Assembly (NCBI GenBank): GCA_029931535.1
Contig: JAQPZY010001536.1
Coordinates: 1,250,001-1,314,000 of the forward strand
DNA: 64,000 nucleotides
DNA from: Margaritifera margaritifera
Lineage: Eukaryota > Mollusca > Bivalvia > Unionida > Margaritiferidae
Reading direction: 5' to 3'
Part shown: positions 1 to 12,785 of the stretch, one piece after another
Layout: every line of letters begins with the position of its first letter
How positions within the stretch are numbered: position 1 is the first letter of the stretch
Made by a program: the position numbers and the translations under genes
Notes under the pieces: model-generated
What the model was told of the DNA's origin: nothing
What the model saw: only the letters and a program-made list of their open reading frames with translations
Databases searched by the model: none

Positions 1-98
1 CTAAAACAAAAGCAACCAGCTCTCATTCCGTATTTTTAGGCAACTAAAATCATTACTGACAGCATATTCACTCTATTATACAAAATCTGCAGTAATAT

Positions 99-723
99 TC
101 ATTCTTTCTCCAAATGAAGTTTGAGAGCACAGTGAAGCATCCTGAGTGAGAGAGTCATCAGGAAAGGGAAATAACCCACGAGACCATGGTACTTGTGGTC
201 ATATGTAGATATACTGTAAGTGAAAAGGTTGTCCCTTTCGTTGTTGATATACATAAAATCGAAGTCCTCCGAGACAGCGATATTTAATCGTTTGTACATC
301 TCATCAACACGGTCCTTTACCATCGGTTGTCTCAGGTTTGTGATACTGTCGCAGTATTTACAGATTTTCTCGTATAGTTCGTCCGTACCTATTTTCAAAC
401 TGCACAACTCGTTCCAAAAGAACATAAATTCATCCATTTTTGCAGGACCTCCGTCTCGTGGTGTTCCGTTCCTAGGAAATTTGCATGCCATACGGTATAC
501 TTTCTTGAAATGGTCGAGTGTGGATATTTCGGTAGGAACCATTTTTGCCGCCAAAATTTGAATTAGCTTGACAGAATCCAGAAACGACTGTTGCTTACTG
601 CTGAACCAGTCTCTATATTGTAGCTTCAATGCATTTATCTTTTTCATGTGTGCCTTGATTTCATACTTCAAAAAGTTTAGTTCGATCATCTTTTCGTCAA
701 ATTTAGTCAGCTTCGGTGGACCG
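99..723 (-). CDS. 3'-terminal coding exon of an unrecognised protein
   Basis: An open frame of about 207 codons runs from a 3' splice site (polypyrimidine tract and cag at 724-730) to a TGA at 99-101. The exon opens with one base finishing a split codon, then GPPKLTKFDEKMIEL. The ATG at 689 is therefore probably internal and the gene continues upstream. The product is mixed charged/hydrophobic with five cysteines, mostly in its middle part, and looks largely helical (KYEIKAHMKKINALK, VKDRVDEMYKRL). A hydrophobic patch near the C-terminus (GYFPFLMTLSLRML) is too short and polar to call a membrane segment. I recognise no domain. Balanced amino-acid use, length and a clean acceptor argue for a real exon. 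No AATAAA is visible in the 98 bases downstream. Function unknown. Confidence 0.6.
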
Positions 724-983
724 CTGGAAGTAAAAAAAAAAAAACAGATTGAAACTAATTTTCATTATTTTTATTTGTTCTTGTAACTTTTAATAAACCC
801 TTGGGACGTCACCGTCAGGTTCCGTAATTCAAAACATCGTATGTAAGAAACTCAAGCTCAAGCTAGAAAACTCAATCTCAGATACGATACTTGGAGTATA
901 CCATACTAATTTCAATTTAGCATGCGAGTAAAACAACCAAACAAAGAAGACCCTGATCAAAGTTTTACAATTTTAGCTTCATT

Positions 984-1450
984 TTCATACAAGATACATT
1001 TAACGTCAAAGTTCATTTTCATACAAGATACATTTAACGTCAAAGTTCATTCTGATACAAGTTACATTTAACTAAAAAGTTAATATTATTATACAACTTA
1101 CATTGAACGTTCATCTTAATTTTTATAAAAGTTATATTTAACGTCAATGTTCATGCTCATACAAGCTACATTTAACGTCAAAGTTCATGCTCATACAAGC
1201 TATATTTAACGTTAAAGTTCATTATCATACAAGTTATATTTAACGTCAGTGTTCATTCTTATACAAGTTACATTTAACGTCAAAAATCATTCTCATGCAA
1301 GTTCCATAAAACGTCATTCTTAATTCTTGTAAAGGTTATATTTAATGTCAATGCTCATTCTTTTACAAGTTACATTTAACATCAAAATTTCATTCTTTTC
1401 GAAGTTACTTTAAACGTCAAAGTTCATTCTTGTACAAGTTACATTTAGCA
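984..1450. repeat. 34-bp minisatellite, about 13 diverged copies
   Basis: The unit reads roughly acaagttacatttaacgtca then aagttcattctcat. Copies differ by several substitutions and small indels, so the array looks old. It lies upstream (minus-strand sense) of the 723-99 exon, probably in an intron. Confidence 0.85.
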
Positions 1451-2639
1451 TAAATGTTTTCAGACTTTTAGCTTCAAGTTGAGTTTCGTGCTTAAAATAT
1501 TTTGAGAAAACACGGGGCCTTCACTGATATAAAGGCATAAGAGTTGAAATAGAAAATAGAATAGCAGGCTTTAGATCCAAAATGAGGAATAAAATTACAA
1601 GTACCTAAGGCTTACTGTTAGTGAGCAGGCGCTTACATGTACCAAATACAGTATCTAGAACTAGAGCAGGCGATGAGATGTGGAGATCCGAAAACTGATC
1701 CAAAAGAGCTTGCGTATGAATTCTAATCCAATCAAAGGTGGCGTTATAAATATAAAATCTTAGCGATTCGTTGAGTGGCGTTAAAAACATAAAATCTTTC
1801 CGATTGGTCGAGTATAGGTAGATCTTTGAGACGTGCTAAAACTCACGTTCTACTCCACAGTTTCCTATTTTGCACAGGGGCGAATATCTAAACAAGAAGT
1901 GGATTTCAACATTTGAACAATAGGAACATGTGTTAATTAAAGTAGAACCCAGGGATGTTTATGTTGGCGTGAATCAGTTTTGTTTAAGCATTCAATATGT
2001 ATCAGATGCTGCGGATATCTAACTCAGTGTGATAACCACAGGGTTCCAGTGTGAAAACCACAGGGTTCCAGTGTGATAACCACAGGGTTCCAGTGCGAAA
2101 CTACGCGCTCAGAGTGAATGACCAGTTTTTAAAAGCAAAAATATGTATCCAACGTTTGTCATGAAATTAACAAAGTTTTTAACCGGTCTGATTTTCCTCA
2201 TTTATATTTTCTTGTGGCTTGAAAAAAAATTATGGCAGAAAATCGTTTAGCTGCTGTAACACGGAATTTCCACAAGAACACTGCTGAATCTGTAGGCACT
2301 GAACGTATGACTTATTTCTGTACCATCTCGGTTGTTAAGCAGCGTGTACTTGGTGGATAATATTAATTAAATGTTGATTTTAGGGAATATTTACCTTTTA
2401 CCACCTACTTCACGTATATATGGTAGAAATTATGAACTTTATTTGCATTTAGCCAATTGACCATCAGCAAATATATACAAATACATTTAAGTTTGTTACA
2501 AACATTGATATGTGGTATATATCACGTTAGATCTCCAATGAGTATCAGCTGAGCTTGCGATTTGTAAAACGTACTACGCCCTATATTATGTTTCAATAAA
2601 GTTAAATTTTCGGGTCATTTTTTGTGTAAGAAATGCATT

Positions 2640-2641
<2 letters not shown>
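1451..2641. other. Non-coding stretch, no gene seen
   Basis: AT-rich sequence with only short open frames. It contains three copies of a 22-bp repeat (gtgataaccacagggttcca core) at about 2030-2098. If the 2845-2713 exon belongs to the gene ending at 99, this is intron. Confidence 0.5.

Positions 2642-2705
<64 letters not shown>
2642..2705. repeat. (GA)n microsatellite
   Basis: An uninterrupted (GA)32. On the minus strand it is a (TC)n tract starting about 8 bases past the proposed donor of the 2845-2713 exon. Confidence 0.98.
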
Positions 2706-2707
<2 letters not shown>

Positions 2708-2712
2708 TGTAC

Positions 2713-2845
2713 AAGTAATCCCTATAGGTCAGGTCCATGGATGATCCTCTTCCACCGCCCCAGGATGAGACTGTGGACCGGGAGGACAAGCTACTGTCCA
2801 GAGACATGCTGAGTCGGGAGTCACGCATTCTGTACGATGATGACC
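2713..2845 (-). CDS. Candidate internal exon, Ser/Arg-rich segment
   Basis: On the minus strand a very good 3' splice site (tttctgttgtctgttttcag) precedes an open segment coding SSSYRMRDSRLSMSLDSS, then SSRSTVSSWGGGRGSSMDLT and YRDY. A possible donor, GTACAT, follows at 2712-2711. The exon would be 133 nt, leaving two bases of a codon. The exon starting at 723 needs exactly two, so the two could be spliced in phase, although 2 kb separates them. The peptide looks disordered and could carry phosphorylation sites; no domain is recognised. The plus strand is also open here (starting MDDPLPPPQDETVDRED) but has a poor acceptor, so I prefer the minus reading. The donor is the weakest part. Confidence 0.4.
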
Positions 2846-3212
2846 CTGAAAACAGACAACAGAAAGGAGAAATAAAGACCCTGTTCAAAGCAAATATTAT
2901 GCTGACTCTTGTATGACAAATAACAGCGACACAAATCAGCATGAGTTATCGTTTTTTTTACAAGAAAGCGCCATGTTTGAAGTGGTGAAAGACTCCGATA
3001 TTTTCGCTACGCAATCTACTTATCTCGTTTCGTCCATTTGGACATTAATGTTGACATTTTTATAGAAAATGTGCTTTTGTAATAGTTCTTGAAGAACATT
3101 TTTGCATATGATGTATTTTGATTTGCAAATTAAGATCTTAAATTTGATGACTGCCATAAAGAAAAAGACTGAGTTTTGACTTCAGCCGATTGAGATATAA
3201 AACCTGTCCTTG

Positions 3213-3339
<127 letters not shown>

Positions 3340-4230
3340 ATTAAAGAATCTTGACTCAACTAGCCATAAGTTTTCTAGACTGAAAAAAAAAACAGCCAGC
3401 AAATATGCTGCCTGGTGCAGTGACCTGAATGTTGAATGTAGTTTTGTGTTTGCTACGACTGTACGTCGTAAGTACGTTTATATGTATTTGTACCATTATT
3501 GACGCAAATGCTATACAATCTAATTGTATTTCTGGCATTTCACCAACAGGCCACTTGTAGATTGTTTGAAATACTAGAGAGGATAACCAGATATAGACAG
3601 GGCCGTATTAAGGCTTTGGGGGTTTGGGGCACATAAGATAGGGGGGCCGTTGTGGATCTACAAATACACCCTAAAAGCAGTCCTTCAACTGTCCTCTATA
3701 CCTGTATAATTATTATAGCAATATTAGGCTAAGTATTGGACGGTTTAGACCTACGTATGGTTTATTTAAACACATGTAATTTTATCCACGGCAACCAGGA
3801 TGGCCCCCATGACTAGGGGTGGGGCGTACGAGGCACGTGCCCCCTGTGCCCCCCTCCCTTTTATCCGTCTCTGTATAGAAATTGTTTCAACGTTTAAAGA
3901 TCCGTGTGCACTATACTTAATTTGGTCAAGATCTTGAAGTTGACTAAATTGGAATGAAAACGACCTGATAACTAAATGAAACATACTACTAATATTAATC
4001 GAACATTTTAACAAGGGGTGGGGTGACGTGATATGTATTGGATATAAAATGTTTGTTCCTTGGTTAGAATTATATTGTATATAAGTATAACAATAAATGA
4101 CCCATTTGCCTTAGTTCTAGCAAACAAATGTAGCTACTTTTCTTAAATCCCTTAAAAGTATGTATTGTTATTAACTATTAAGAACGAATAGAATCTTTCT
4201 ATCATGACACTGATTCGGCTAAGATAAACT
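3340..4230. other. Non-coding stretch with G/C-run debris
   Basis: No credible exon. Segments 3600-3660 and 3800-3865 carry runs of G or C in a sequence style (gggggttt, ccccctgtgcccccc) also seen at 21,410-21,545, probably decayed mobile-element ends. Confidence 0.4.
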
Positions 4231-4231
4231 A

Positions 4232-4413
4232 CCGTATATACTCACGTAAAAATTAGATCAACCTGCAGACTGCATATATCCATCGATGCAGTTTGTTAGG
4301 ATTAATAAGTAGAACAAACAACATAGACCCCGATCTCCTGGCGCATGATGCGACGGCATATCAGGGTCTATGTTGTTTGCAGTTGGACCCGACTTTTATG
4401 CAAGTACAGACGG
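4232..4413 (+). mobile_element. Double-hairpin MITE, copy A
   Basis: 182 bp flanked by TA on both sides. The ends are imperfect inverted repeats (CCGTATATACTCACG at the left, GCAAGTACAGACGG at the right). Inside, a 22-base stem (aacaaacaacatagacc.. with ..ggtctatgttgttt) encloses a loop with gcgcatgatgcg. A degraded second hairpin (ctgcatat/gatgcagt) precedes it. Same family as 44414-44586, 50075-50264 and 53165-53381. TA duplications suggest Tc1/mariner-type mobilisation; no transposase is present. Confidence 0.8.
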
Positions 4414-4618
4414 TACTTGATTAGGTTACCTTTAAACACTCATATATTAGCCTAAACTTTGCATAAATATTACGGTTTCCATTGCTCCAGAAAAGGGATC
4501 TTAATTTTCAACGTGCAATATAATGGCCGATACAATACAAATGAAATCTTTTTCATCCGACTTCACGTTGAGTAAATAGTTCAATTTATAACATCCCTAT
4601 TAGCCGAACGTGGCACTC

Positions 4619-4795
4619 AGTATAATAAATTGACTTCAACTTTATGTGCTCACGTAAAACTTAATATAATAAATTGACTTCAACTTTATGTGCATACGTA
4701 AAACCTAATATAATAAATTGTCTTCAACTTTATGTGCTCACGTAAAACCTAATATAATAAATTGTCTTCAACTTTATGTGCTCACGTAAGATACT
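4619..4795. repeat. 44-bp tandem repeat, four copies
   Basis: The unit is tataataaattgacttcaac followed by tttatgtgctcacgtaaaac and ctaa. The copies are nearly identical. Confidence 0.9.
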
Positions 4796-4871
4796 CAACC
4801 TTAATAGGCCATTCTATACAAGTTGCCATGTAATCATTGCGTCATTTTCGTATTTCCTCGTATGCAACACA

Positions 4872-4925
4872 TGACCAACTGCGAACAGTGTAGACCCAGA
4901 TCTGACGTCATGTAATGTATATAAC
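4872..4925 (+). mobile_element. Relic of the double-hairpin MITE
   Basis: A fragment (ccaactgcgaacagtgtaga, cccagatct, cataatgtat-like loop) matches the first hairpin arm of the copy at 53165. The second arm is missing. Confidence 0.5.
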
Positions 4926-5974
4926 CAGACTTTTCTCTTTCCAAAGATAGTAATATACTTATGCCGGATGAGTGTGTTTTAGGTTTTTCCCATGGGAACG
5001 TCACGAGACACCGGTACCAACAAAAGCTTTTTCACCATATTTTCATTGTACTGAATGCAAAGTAGCGCTCATGATTGTAAGTTTACATTCATTGTCGAGA
5101 AGAAAAACATAAATTAAAGTCGGTTCTCAGTCGCAGGTATTTTTTATTTTTTTTTAAATGTAATTGAGTCGAGTGAGAAAAAGCTCCAATTTGATCCAAA
5201 GTTGATGTGAAATGTTTAAATGAAGATCACGTTGACAAATTTAATGAGAGGTTTCGAACACACAATTGAATCATTCCTTATTCGCCTCATATCTTATGAG
5301 GGTTGATTTAAAAAAAAATGTATTCCATTTTTATTTTACTTAACATATGACAGTTTCAGGGTTCAAGAAACATTCTGGGTTTAAAGATTATTTCGAGATC
5401 GAGGGATACAAAATATGTCGAGATGATACTACCGGTCTACTCCTTTTTTCTTTCTTAAATACAGAAGTTGCAAAAATAAGCACACAAAAAATCAGTTCTA
5501 AGCTTTAATCAATCGATCGATCAATAATCAAGAAATCAATCAATTAATCCGATAGTTATGATACAAAATTGATATAGTGATCCTTAATAAGGAGAGATCA
5601 ATAATGACACAATACGTGTCAAGGTAATTAATAATAACAGTTTCGTGACGTATATATGTATGTATTATAGGATTTAACGGCACATCATCACAATTTACTG
5701 GCTATAAAGTGCTGATTGAAAGTTAAGTTCCAAAAATGTATAGATAAAGAAGTTTGTTTTTTTTTAAATTGAGGAATAGTAACCTCTCCAAATAAACGTA
5801 AAAATGTAGTGCTACGATATAAACGATAAAAGGTACAGATTTCGAAACTAATAAAGTAATGGATACATTCATTTGAGGCCGTATTCATTTGAACTAAATA
5901 TCTCACAATTTTCATCGGCATGCTACATGGCTGAAATAGTTTAGATAGAAATATGGAATTACCCGCTTACATAC
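4926..5974. other. Non-coding stretch with a SINE-tail fragment
   Basis: No credible gene. At 5651-5700 the minus strand carries a GTGCCGTTAAATCC tail followed by short (ATAC)n, the same arrangement as at 34781-34830 and probably a SINE 3' end. Confidence 0.4.
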
Positions 5975-6066
5975 AAACATACATACATACATACATACAT
6001 ACATACATACATACATACATACATACATACATACATACATACATACATACATACATACATACATAC
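5975..6066. repeat. (CATA)n microsatellite
   Basis: About 23 tetranucleotide units. Confidence 0.98.
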
Positions 6067-6179
6067 CAAGCCATCTAACTTATAGAGACGATGAATACTA
6101 TAAAACAAAAAAGAGTATCGACTGACCGAATCGGTAACAGAATTTATAGTTTTTTTTAGACAACGTCTTATACATGTCC

Positions 6180-6416
6180 AAAATATATAGGAATCTTCCT
6201 TCATAAATAACAAGACATGCCCAATATATATGGGAATCTTCCTTCATAAATAACAATACATGCCCAATATATATAGGAATCGTCCTTCATAAATAACAAT
6301 ACATGCCCAAGAGATATATATATAAATAACAATACATGCCCCAAATATAAAGGAATCTTCCTTCATAAATAACAATACATGCCCAAAATATATAGGAATC
6401 TTCCTTCATAAATAAT
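6180..6416. repeat. ~42-bp tandem repeat, about six copies
   Basis: The unit contains aataacaatacatgcccaa and ataggaatcttccttcat. One copy near 6310 has an internal deletion. Confidence 0.88.
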
Positions 6417-8867
6417 TAAATTTTTGAAAATACTGTATCATACAATTCTCGGACTATATACAAGCCTTTCAAATGATGGCATATAGAAAAGTAGCTTGTC
6501 AACATTTAAAGGAAGATACGGACGGCTTCTAAGATTCATCTACACATACTTAGTGTTTACATTTTTCCAAGTGTTTTTTTTAGCTCAGGAAAATAAACCA
6601 CAATTGTTCAATGCCATGTGCTGAGCATATTTATATATCCATTTTCAACGATACGTGATTGTAGCATATGTTTTTCTAACCATTTTCAATAATATACAAA
6701 CACATAATCAGTTACAGCTTACAGTAATAACGCTACATATTGTTACGACTCTAGGTCTTAAAATAACAGAAAGAAAGTGAAACCAACAATGTAAGTAAAA
6801 TCAACAAGCAATTTATTTATAGACAATTAAAATGAAAATTCAAAAAGACACTTACAATAACGTGAATTAAAGTACAAATAATACAATAATCCTAAGTGTC
6901 CTACTCACAAGTCCTAAATATAGAATGTTCCTAATGAATTCCAATAGCCTTGAATGTCCTAATGTGCTAGTAGTCTTGAATGTTCTGATATGCCTGAATG
7001 ATGTAATTTAGAATATCTTTGAATAACTTCACACAAATCCCAAAGTTAAGTATTAATCCAATATGAGAATGAGCACTTTTGATAATTCCAATGAATATTT
7101 CAAATAAATAATACATCTCTCTGAATTTGCTCTGAATTTCAGAACTGTAACATCGATTACTAAAATAAATTCCTTAATAGACTGATCGTAATTACATGAA
7201 GTTTTGAATAGGAATGAATTCTTGTTTACCAAACCTGTATAAATATAAGGATAAGTCACCTGACAGAATATTCTACAATATGAGTAACTCTAATGGAAAT
7301 TTACTGGTGTACCTGACTTTGCTCATGTCAAGATATGGAAAACTCCAATCTAAGTACTCAATGCTATGTAAACAAGTCCGACCTTGAACTCAAGTGCAGT
7401 AAACATGTTGTTTACAAAATGACTAAAGTACAACTTACCTCATGGACACATATATTAAATTCAATATACATAACAATACGCCCACAACTTATACCCGTGT
7501 TACGTGATATTCATGATGGGATTCCCAGCCCACGTGCTGGCCGGAAAAGGTCTATTTCAAAGACAGATTTGAAGTTATAGCATAATACCAAGATCATGGA
7601 CGCTAACAAAAATTTTTAAAAAATAAGAACGAAAGAAAAAAAAACCGAAGCGGGTAGTTATATCTCTTAAGGAGCAGATGATCTGTAAGACGCTACTGAC
7701 TGTGAAGAAGTAGAGCAAGAGTTTGTGGAAGTAAGTATTACATGTTTCAAATGTGTATTTTCGTATTTGTTTTTGCTATTGTCATTTGTATTTTATGTAC
7801 ATGATTCATTTCCACGTTTTTTTCGTTTGAAAATTGACAATAATTACACTACTTTTCATGAAATATGATAATGATAGCAACACGATGATGATGGATTCCT
7901 TGCACCCTTGATCAATAAAAACCTAAACTAGGCCAGAGAAAAAAAAAACCCAAAAGGCAAGAATTAATTATCTGTGTTTAATAACACAAGAAGACATTGT
8001 TACCGCAATAATGTCGCCTGACATAATATCACTCCCACAGAAAGCGATTAAGAGCTGGAGAGTAGTAATTTGTGTTATTCATGGGTTATTTAATATATCT
8101 AAATAAACTTTCAAGTAATCGAACATGCTATTGCACATTGGTAGTTTATCGACTAATGTAACTGACATAACAATAGTGTTTAATTCTGGGCAAAAAAATG
8201 TAATAGAGCCCGCTAACGTATATATTGCTACTTCATTTCTGTAATAATGCCAAAGTTTCAACCTGAATAATAATGCTTACAGTTTCAACCTGAATAATAA
8301 TGCTTACAGATGTATAAAACCAATAAATAAATTGTCTCCTGTGTAAACAAAATAATAAATGAACCAAAGTTATGATTGATGTACTGTATCTTTTTCTCTG
8401 CTTACCATTTCCACAAGACTTTGCACTCTATCCATAATTTTTCTATGACTTCATCACTGGCATCCAACCAATCAAAATAAATATCTGATTTAATCGAGTG
8501 TGTGATTAGCTGGGTTTTATCCGTTTAGGATTTGGACTTTAACAGTTTTAACAGTGAAAAAAAGGCTTCCAGCCTACAATTTTTGTTTCAAGACTAAATA
8601 TGTATTGCTAATTGCATTTTGAAATCTATTCCCAAGATATTTAAAGAATAATTTTGAGAAATTCGTTGATAACAGAATTTTAGAATTTTAAAGCACGATG
8701 AAGAGTAAGACCCGAGTAAACCACATTTTTTCACCTACAGGAAACTGGGGACTGGCTCTGTGTAGCCAGTATGTTAAAATGATGGAATTCAAAGTTCTGC
8801 GTCTGATTTTAAGACATTTGCAAGAAACGTGTGTCGCCATGGGAGATAAGACGGGTACGAGCGCATT
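6417..8867. other. Non-coding stretch
   Basis: No supported exon; open frames are short and of random composition. A perfect 27-bp direct duplication (agtttcaacctgaataataa core) lies at 8254-8307. Confidence 0.45.
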
Positions 8868-9012
8868 CCCAAATATTATACCGAGGAAATGGGAGCCAAG
8901 TGCCCAAGGACATACCGAGACAGACGATCCAGGCTGACCTGGGCGGGTATCGAACTCTCGACCCTTGGATTACGAGTCCGAAACTCTAAAAACTGAACTA
9001 CCGCGTCTCCCA
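8868..9012 (-). mobile_element. tRNA-derived SINE, family B copy 1
   Basis: On the minus strand: a GGGAGACGCGGTAGTTCAG A-box region, then AAGGGTCGAGAGTTCGATACC (B box GTTCGATACC), then a body with TGTCCTTGGGCACTTGGC. It aligns along its length with the better preserved copy at 35109-35311. Anticodon-arm and acceptor pairing are lost, so it is not a functional tRNA. Confidence 0.75.
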
Positions 9013-9399
9013 GAAAGAGAGAAGCCAAAAGCTGAGTTTAACGTGTACGAGTGAGGCCAAACACTGCAGGGCATGATAATTGCTGAGTATCACGAGTTGC
9101 CATTCAGAAATCCCAAAATGACTGACTGAATACAGAATTCCAACTCTAAATTCTCGATCACTGAACCTAGATGGTGATAAAGCGTACTACAAAGAACAAT
9201 AGCAAACAATCATTCCGTGAAACACGAAGTCTCCTCTGCAAACACCACCATGATGCGTGTTATTTTGCTTTTGAATCTTACATAAAATCTGAACAGTGTT
9301 AAAGCCGGCGTTGTGTCTTGCTATCTGCTAGACCAAGACAGACAACATGAGTTATTTAACAAGCATGCAGAATGACTTAATAGTATAGTGGAAACTTAC

Positions 9400-9402
<3 letters not shown>

Positions 9403-9459
<57 letters not shown>
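9403..9459. repeat. (GA)n microsatellite
   Basis: About 28 GA units. Confidence 0.98.
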
Positions 9460-9461
<2 letters not shown>

Positions 9462-9684
9462 CCGGAATCAGTTCAAGGAAGCAATGTTAAGTGTCGCGAG
9501 TTGTTCATGGAGACCTATATTTGCATATTGGGAATGCAACTCACATTATTGATGGGAAAATTAATGCATAGATGAAACATAAATTAGACGAAACATACCG
9601 TAACTCACTGTCGATTTGTCAATGCAGAGATCGAGTAACAAAGCTTTCGTCAACATGGTGTATTTGGTTACATTTGAAAATGAA

Positions 9685-9788
9685 ACATAACCCGCCTACA
9701 TTCTGTCGATTTATCCATGTATTAATAACAAACACAACATAACCCGCCTACATTCTGTCGATTTATCCATGTATTAATAACAAACACA
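9685..9788. repeat. 52-bp tandem duplication
   Basis: Two essentially identical copies containing acataacccgcctacattct and gtcgatttatccatgtatta. Confidence 0.92.
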
Positions 9789-12476
9789 GGAGTTATTAAC
9801 CTATTTAATAAAGTTGTTGACACATAAAAAGCGAATGGAAATCGTCTCATATTTACTAGTTATTGTTGGTAAACGATGAATATACGGATCGATAACTATG
9901 ATGGATGTAACTACTCCCCAGAAAATGCATTTTTTTAAATATTTTAGGTATCAAAACTAGCTTTTGATCAGCTTATATCAAAATCAACACCAAAACATTT
10001 CCCTGACCCATTACCCATTATTTCATGTTATTAATAGTGAACTGTTCCTTTCTGAACTCAGATCTCAGTGTAGACATGTAAAATGGGGTTGGTATCCATC
10101 AACGGGTAGTGATTTTCACAGAGTGATAGTTTCATTTGCTTTCAAGATTTAACTCAAGCTGAAAGCCCGAAAGTTTCGAAGTTTTATAACTTTCCATCAT
10201 AAAGCTGAAGTCATGGAAAAAATGTCCTGACTTTTATTTTTCTATTTTGCTAAATGTGGATTATACATAGTCGGTCACACTATCACATCTAATTTCGGAG
10301 TTGGAGCTTGAGTTTCATGCAAAAAAGTGTTGAACGCTTTTAGAATACGGTACATGGGCTACAAACGAGTAGCATGCATAACACAGCGATAAGGGAATCG
10401 CTTTTCACTTCTACTGTTCCAGGTTGGATCCAATGTCAGACATGTACAAGGACTTGATCTTTTATGCAAAGTCGGTGGTTTCCTCAGGTTTTTCTGGTTT
10501 ATTCTCAAAGACCATTCTGAGCTCATATCTAGATTGTTGAATGTACTAAATATAACAAACATACACGATTTTGGGGAGTTTATGGGCTAATCAAGTACTA
10601 AGTACACAAATGATATACCAAATACCTACAAAAGAAAGTCTTTATTAACACGAAAAAATCTACACCTAAGCAGTATGTGAAATTACGATATTTTATTACG
10701 ACTTACGTCAAAAAAAATGGCAGGAAATCAAAAGAGATAAACCAGTCTGTAGGCAGCCGGTAAAACCAGTCTGAATATATAAGAGCACAAGTTGTAAAAA
10801 CTTATTCTACAATCGGCATAGAATGAATAGAGGCTAAACTTAAAACGATGATTAACTAATTAAATCTGATTTCAAAATAACGAATCCTAGAGGCATTTAA
10901 ACCACATTAATATTTCTTGTAATAAACTAAAATATGTTTTATAACAGTGCGAGTAATACACCATGTATGCCTACTGTGAGCGAATCCTTTCATCAGATAT
11001 TGTTTGTTTCTAGTGTCTGAAAGTGTTTAAAAGTATCGCACAAGACAAAGTTTAAGAACTCCCTCTCGAAAACTAAATGCGTAATAATGAAACCACGCTT
11101 ATATTTACATGTTCGATCAAAAACTAGAGTATCAGATATGTAGTTCCCGTAACGGTCGAGTCCCACTCGAACTTGATCAATACATTAAACTACGGGGCCG
11201 CGATAATGTAAAATCGTGGTTTTGCAGGCGCATAACTAATCTCAAGTTTTATCAATCTTGTGTACAATCATATAATCATAAACAAATGATCAGATCTGTG
11301 AAAATCACCTTTACGATGACATTTTATATCATAGAACACGTAAAACGGAATGTCTCAAGATTTGTCAATTACATTTTTTATAAAGAGTACGGTAAAGAAG
11401 TAGACTACGAGAAGCATGTTTTAAGGTAGAGTGGAACCTACAAACAGTTTGGTAATTTATAGCGCCTAGGTGAACAAACAATAGATATATTCTGTAGATC
11501 GAGTGCCTTGAGAGATTGAATAGCGAAATGTCAATATTTACCTTGGAAAGATCGAATTGCGAAAATTGAAAGAGTCGGAGCACAGGTGCGTCATTTTAAA
11601 GTAAAAGAGGACAGAAAAAGCTGACGACCACATCACTCGCTTTGCACCTCTGTGGGCCCATGTTCAAACAACGGAGCTTGACATGCAAGACATAGTGATT
11701 GTTAGGCATTAGTAATTGGTTTTCTTTGTGTTTCCGCTTTACTTATATTCAAAGTCTACCTCAAGCCATTAATGTTGCTATTGAATGTAACTAATAGACT
11801 TGAATACATACTTTAAATAGCATTTTTATGCCTTTATTTTAAACAAAGTGGTATTTTTTGTTTTAAATTGACGTGAACGAAATCCAATTTTCTGTAAAAG
11901 TATTTGTTTCATTTTCATTTCAATCACTTACTTATGAGGCTTAGACCAACTGCGTACAGTGCTGATGTAAATCTCGCGGCCATCCATATCCATTTTATTG
12001 ATTATTGCTTTTCTTCATTCCTTTCAGATTGGATGATTGCTTGGTGAAATTGCTAATGTCTGTACATATCCATTTCTTTCTAATTTGAAGCATCTGATGT
12101 ATCATTATCAAAGATGTTTTTATCAAGTAATTTAATTTCATTTTTTTAATTTAGAATATATGAGTTTATTTTCATCCTTTCTATCAGTATCAAAGATAAG
12201 TCATTCAGCTCTCGGATGAACGCTGCGTATTTTTGTACAACAACAGCAACAACACAAATTAACCTAATCGGACCTTTGAAGTATGTAGGCAGGTCATTGA
12301 AGGACTCCATCTCTTGGAGCAGTTGGATCATATCTAGTGAGAGACCAAAATTGGTATTATGTTGGATTCCAGAAACTAAAAGGAAGCCTTCATGCTTGTT
12401 TCTGCGCAAAACATAGCACAGTAATTCGTAACACCATGGACATCAGCTGAGAACTTCCGTAAAAGTTCGAAAGAAA
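9789..12476. other. Non-coding stretch, no gene seen
   Basis: The longest open frame (plus strand 11109-11429, 106 codons) lacks recognisable domains and splice context. I do not call it. No tandem structure stands out. Confidence 0.45.
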
Positions 12477-12785
12477 TCCATGTATGTATGTATGTATGTA
12501 TGTATGTATGTATGTATGTATGTATGTATGTATGTATGTATGTATGTATGTATGTATGTATGTATGAATGTATGTATGTATGTATGTATGTATGTATGTA
12601 TGTATGTATGTATGTATGTATGTATGTATGTATGTATGTATGTATGTATGTATGTATGCATGCATGCATGTGTGTATGTGTATGTATGTATGTGTATGTA
12701 TGTATGTATGTATGTATGTGTGTATGTATGTATCTATGTATGTATGTATGTATGTATGTATGTATGTATGTATGCATGTATGTAT
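12477..12785. repeat. Long (TATG)n microsatellite
   Basis: About 300 bp of TATG units, pure at first. After 12655 it is interspersed with TGCATG, TGTG and TATC variants. It is open in several frames on both strands, giving spurious YVCM/YIHT peptides. Confidence 0.98.

Noticed and set aside
2731..2920. Plus-strand open frame starting MDDPLPPPQDETVDRED
   Set aside because: The acceptor is poor and no good donor follows, whereas the minus strand has a strong acceptor at the same place. Kept as the less likely alternative.
4320..4385. Hairpin as a rho-independent terminator
   Set aside because: Not bacterial DNA; the hairpin is part of a dispersed MITE.
11109..11429. 106-codon plus-strand open frame
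   Set aside because: No recognised domain or exon borders; looks random.
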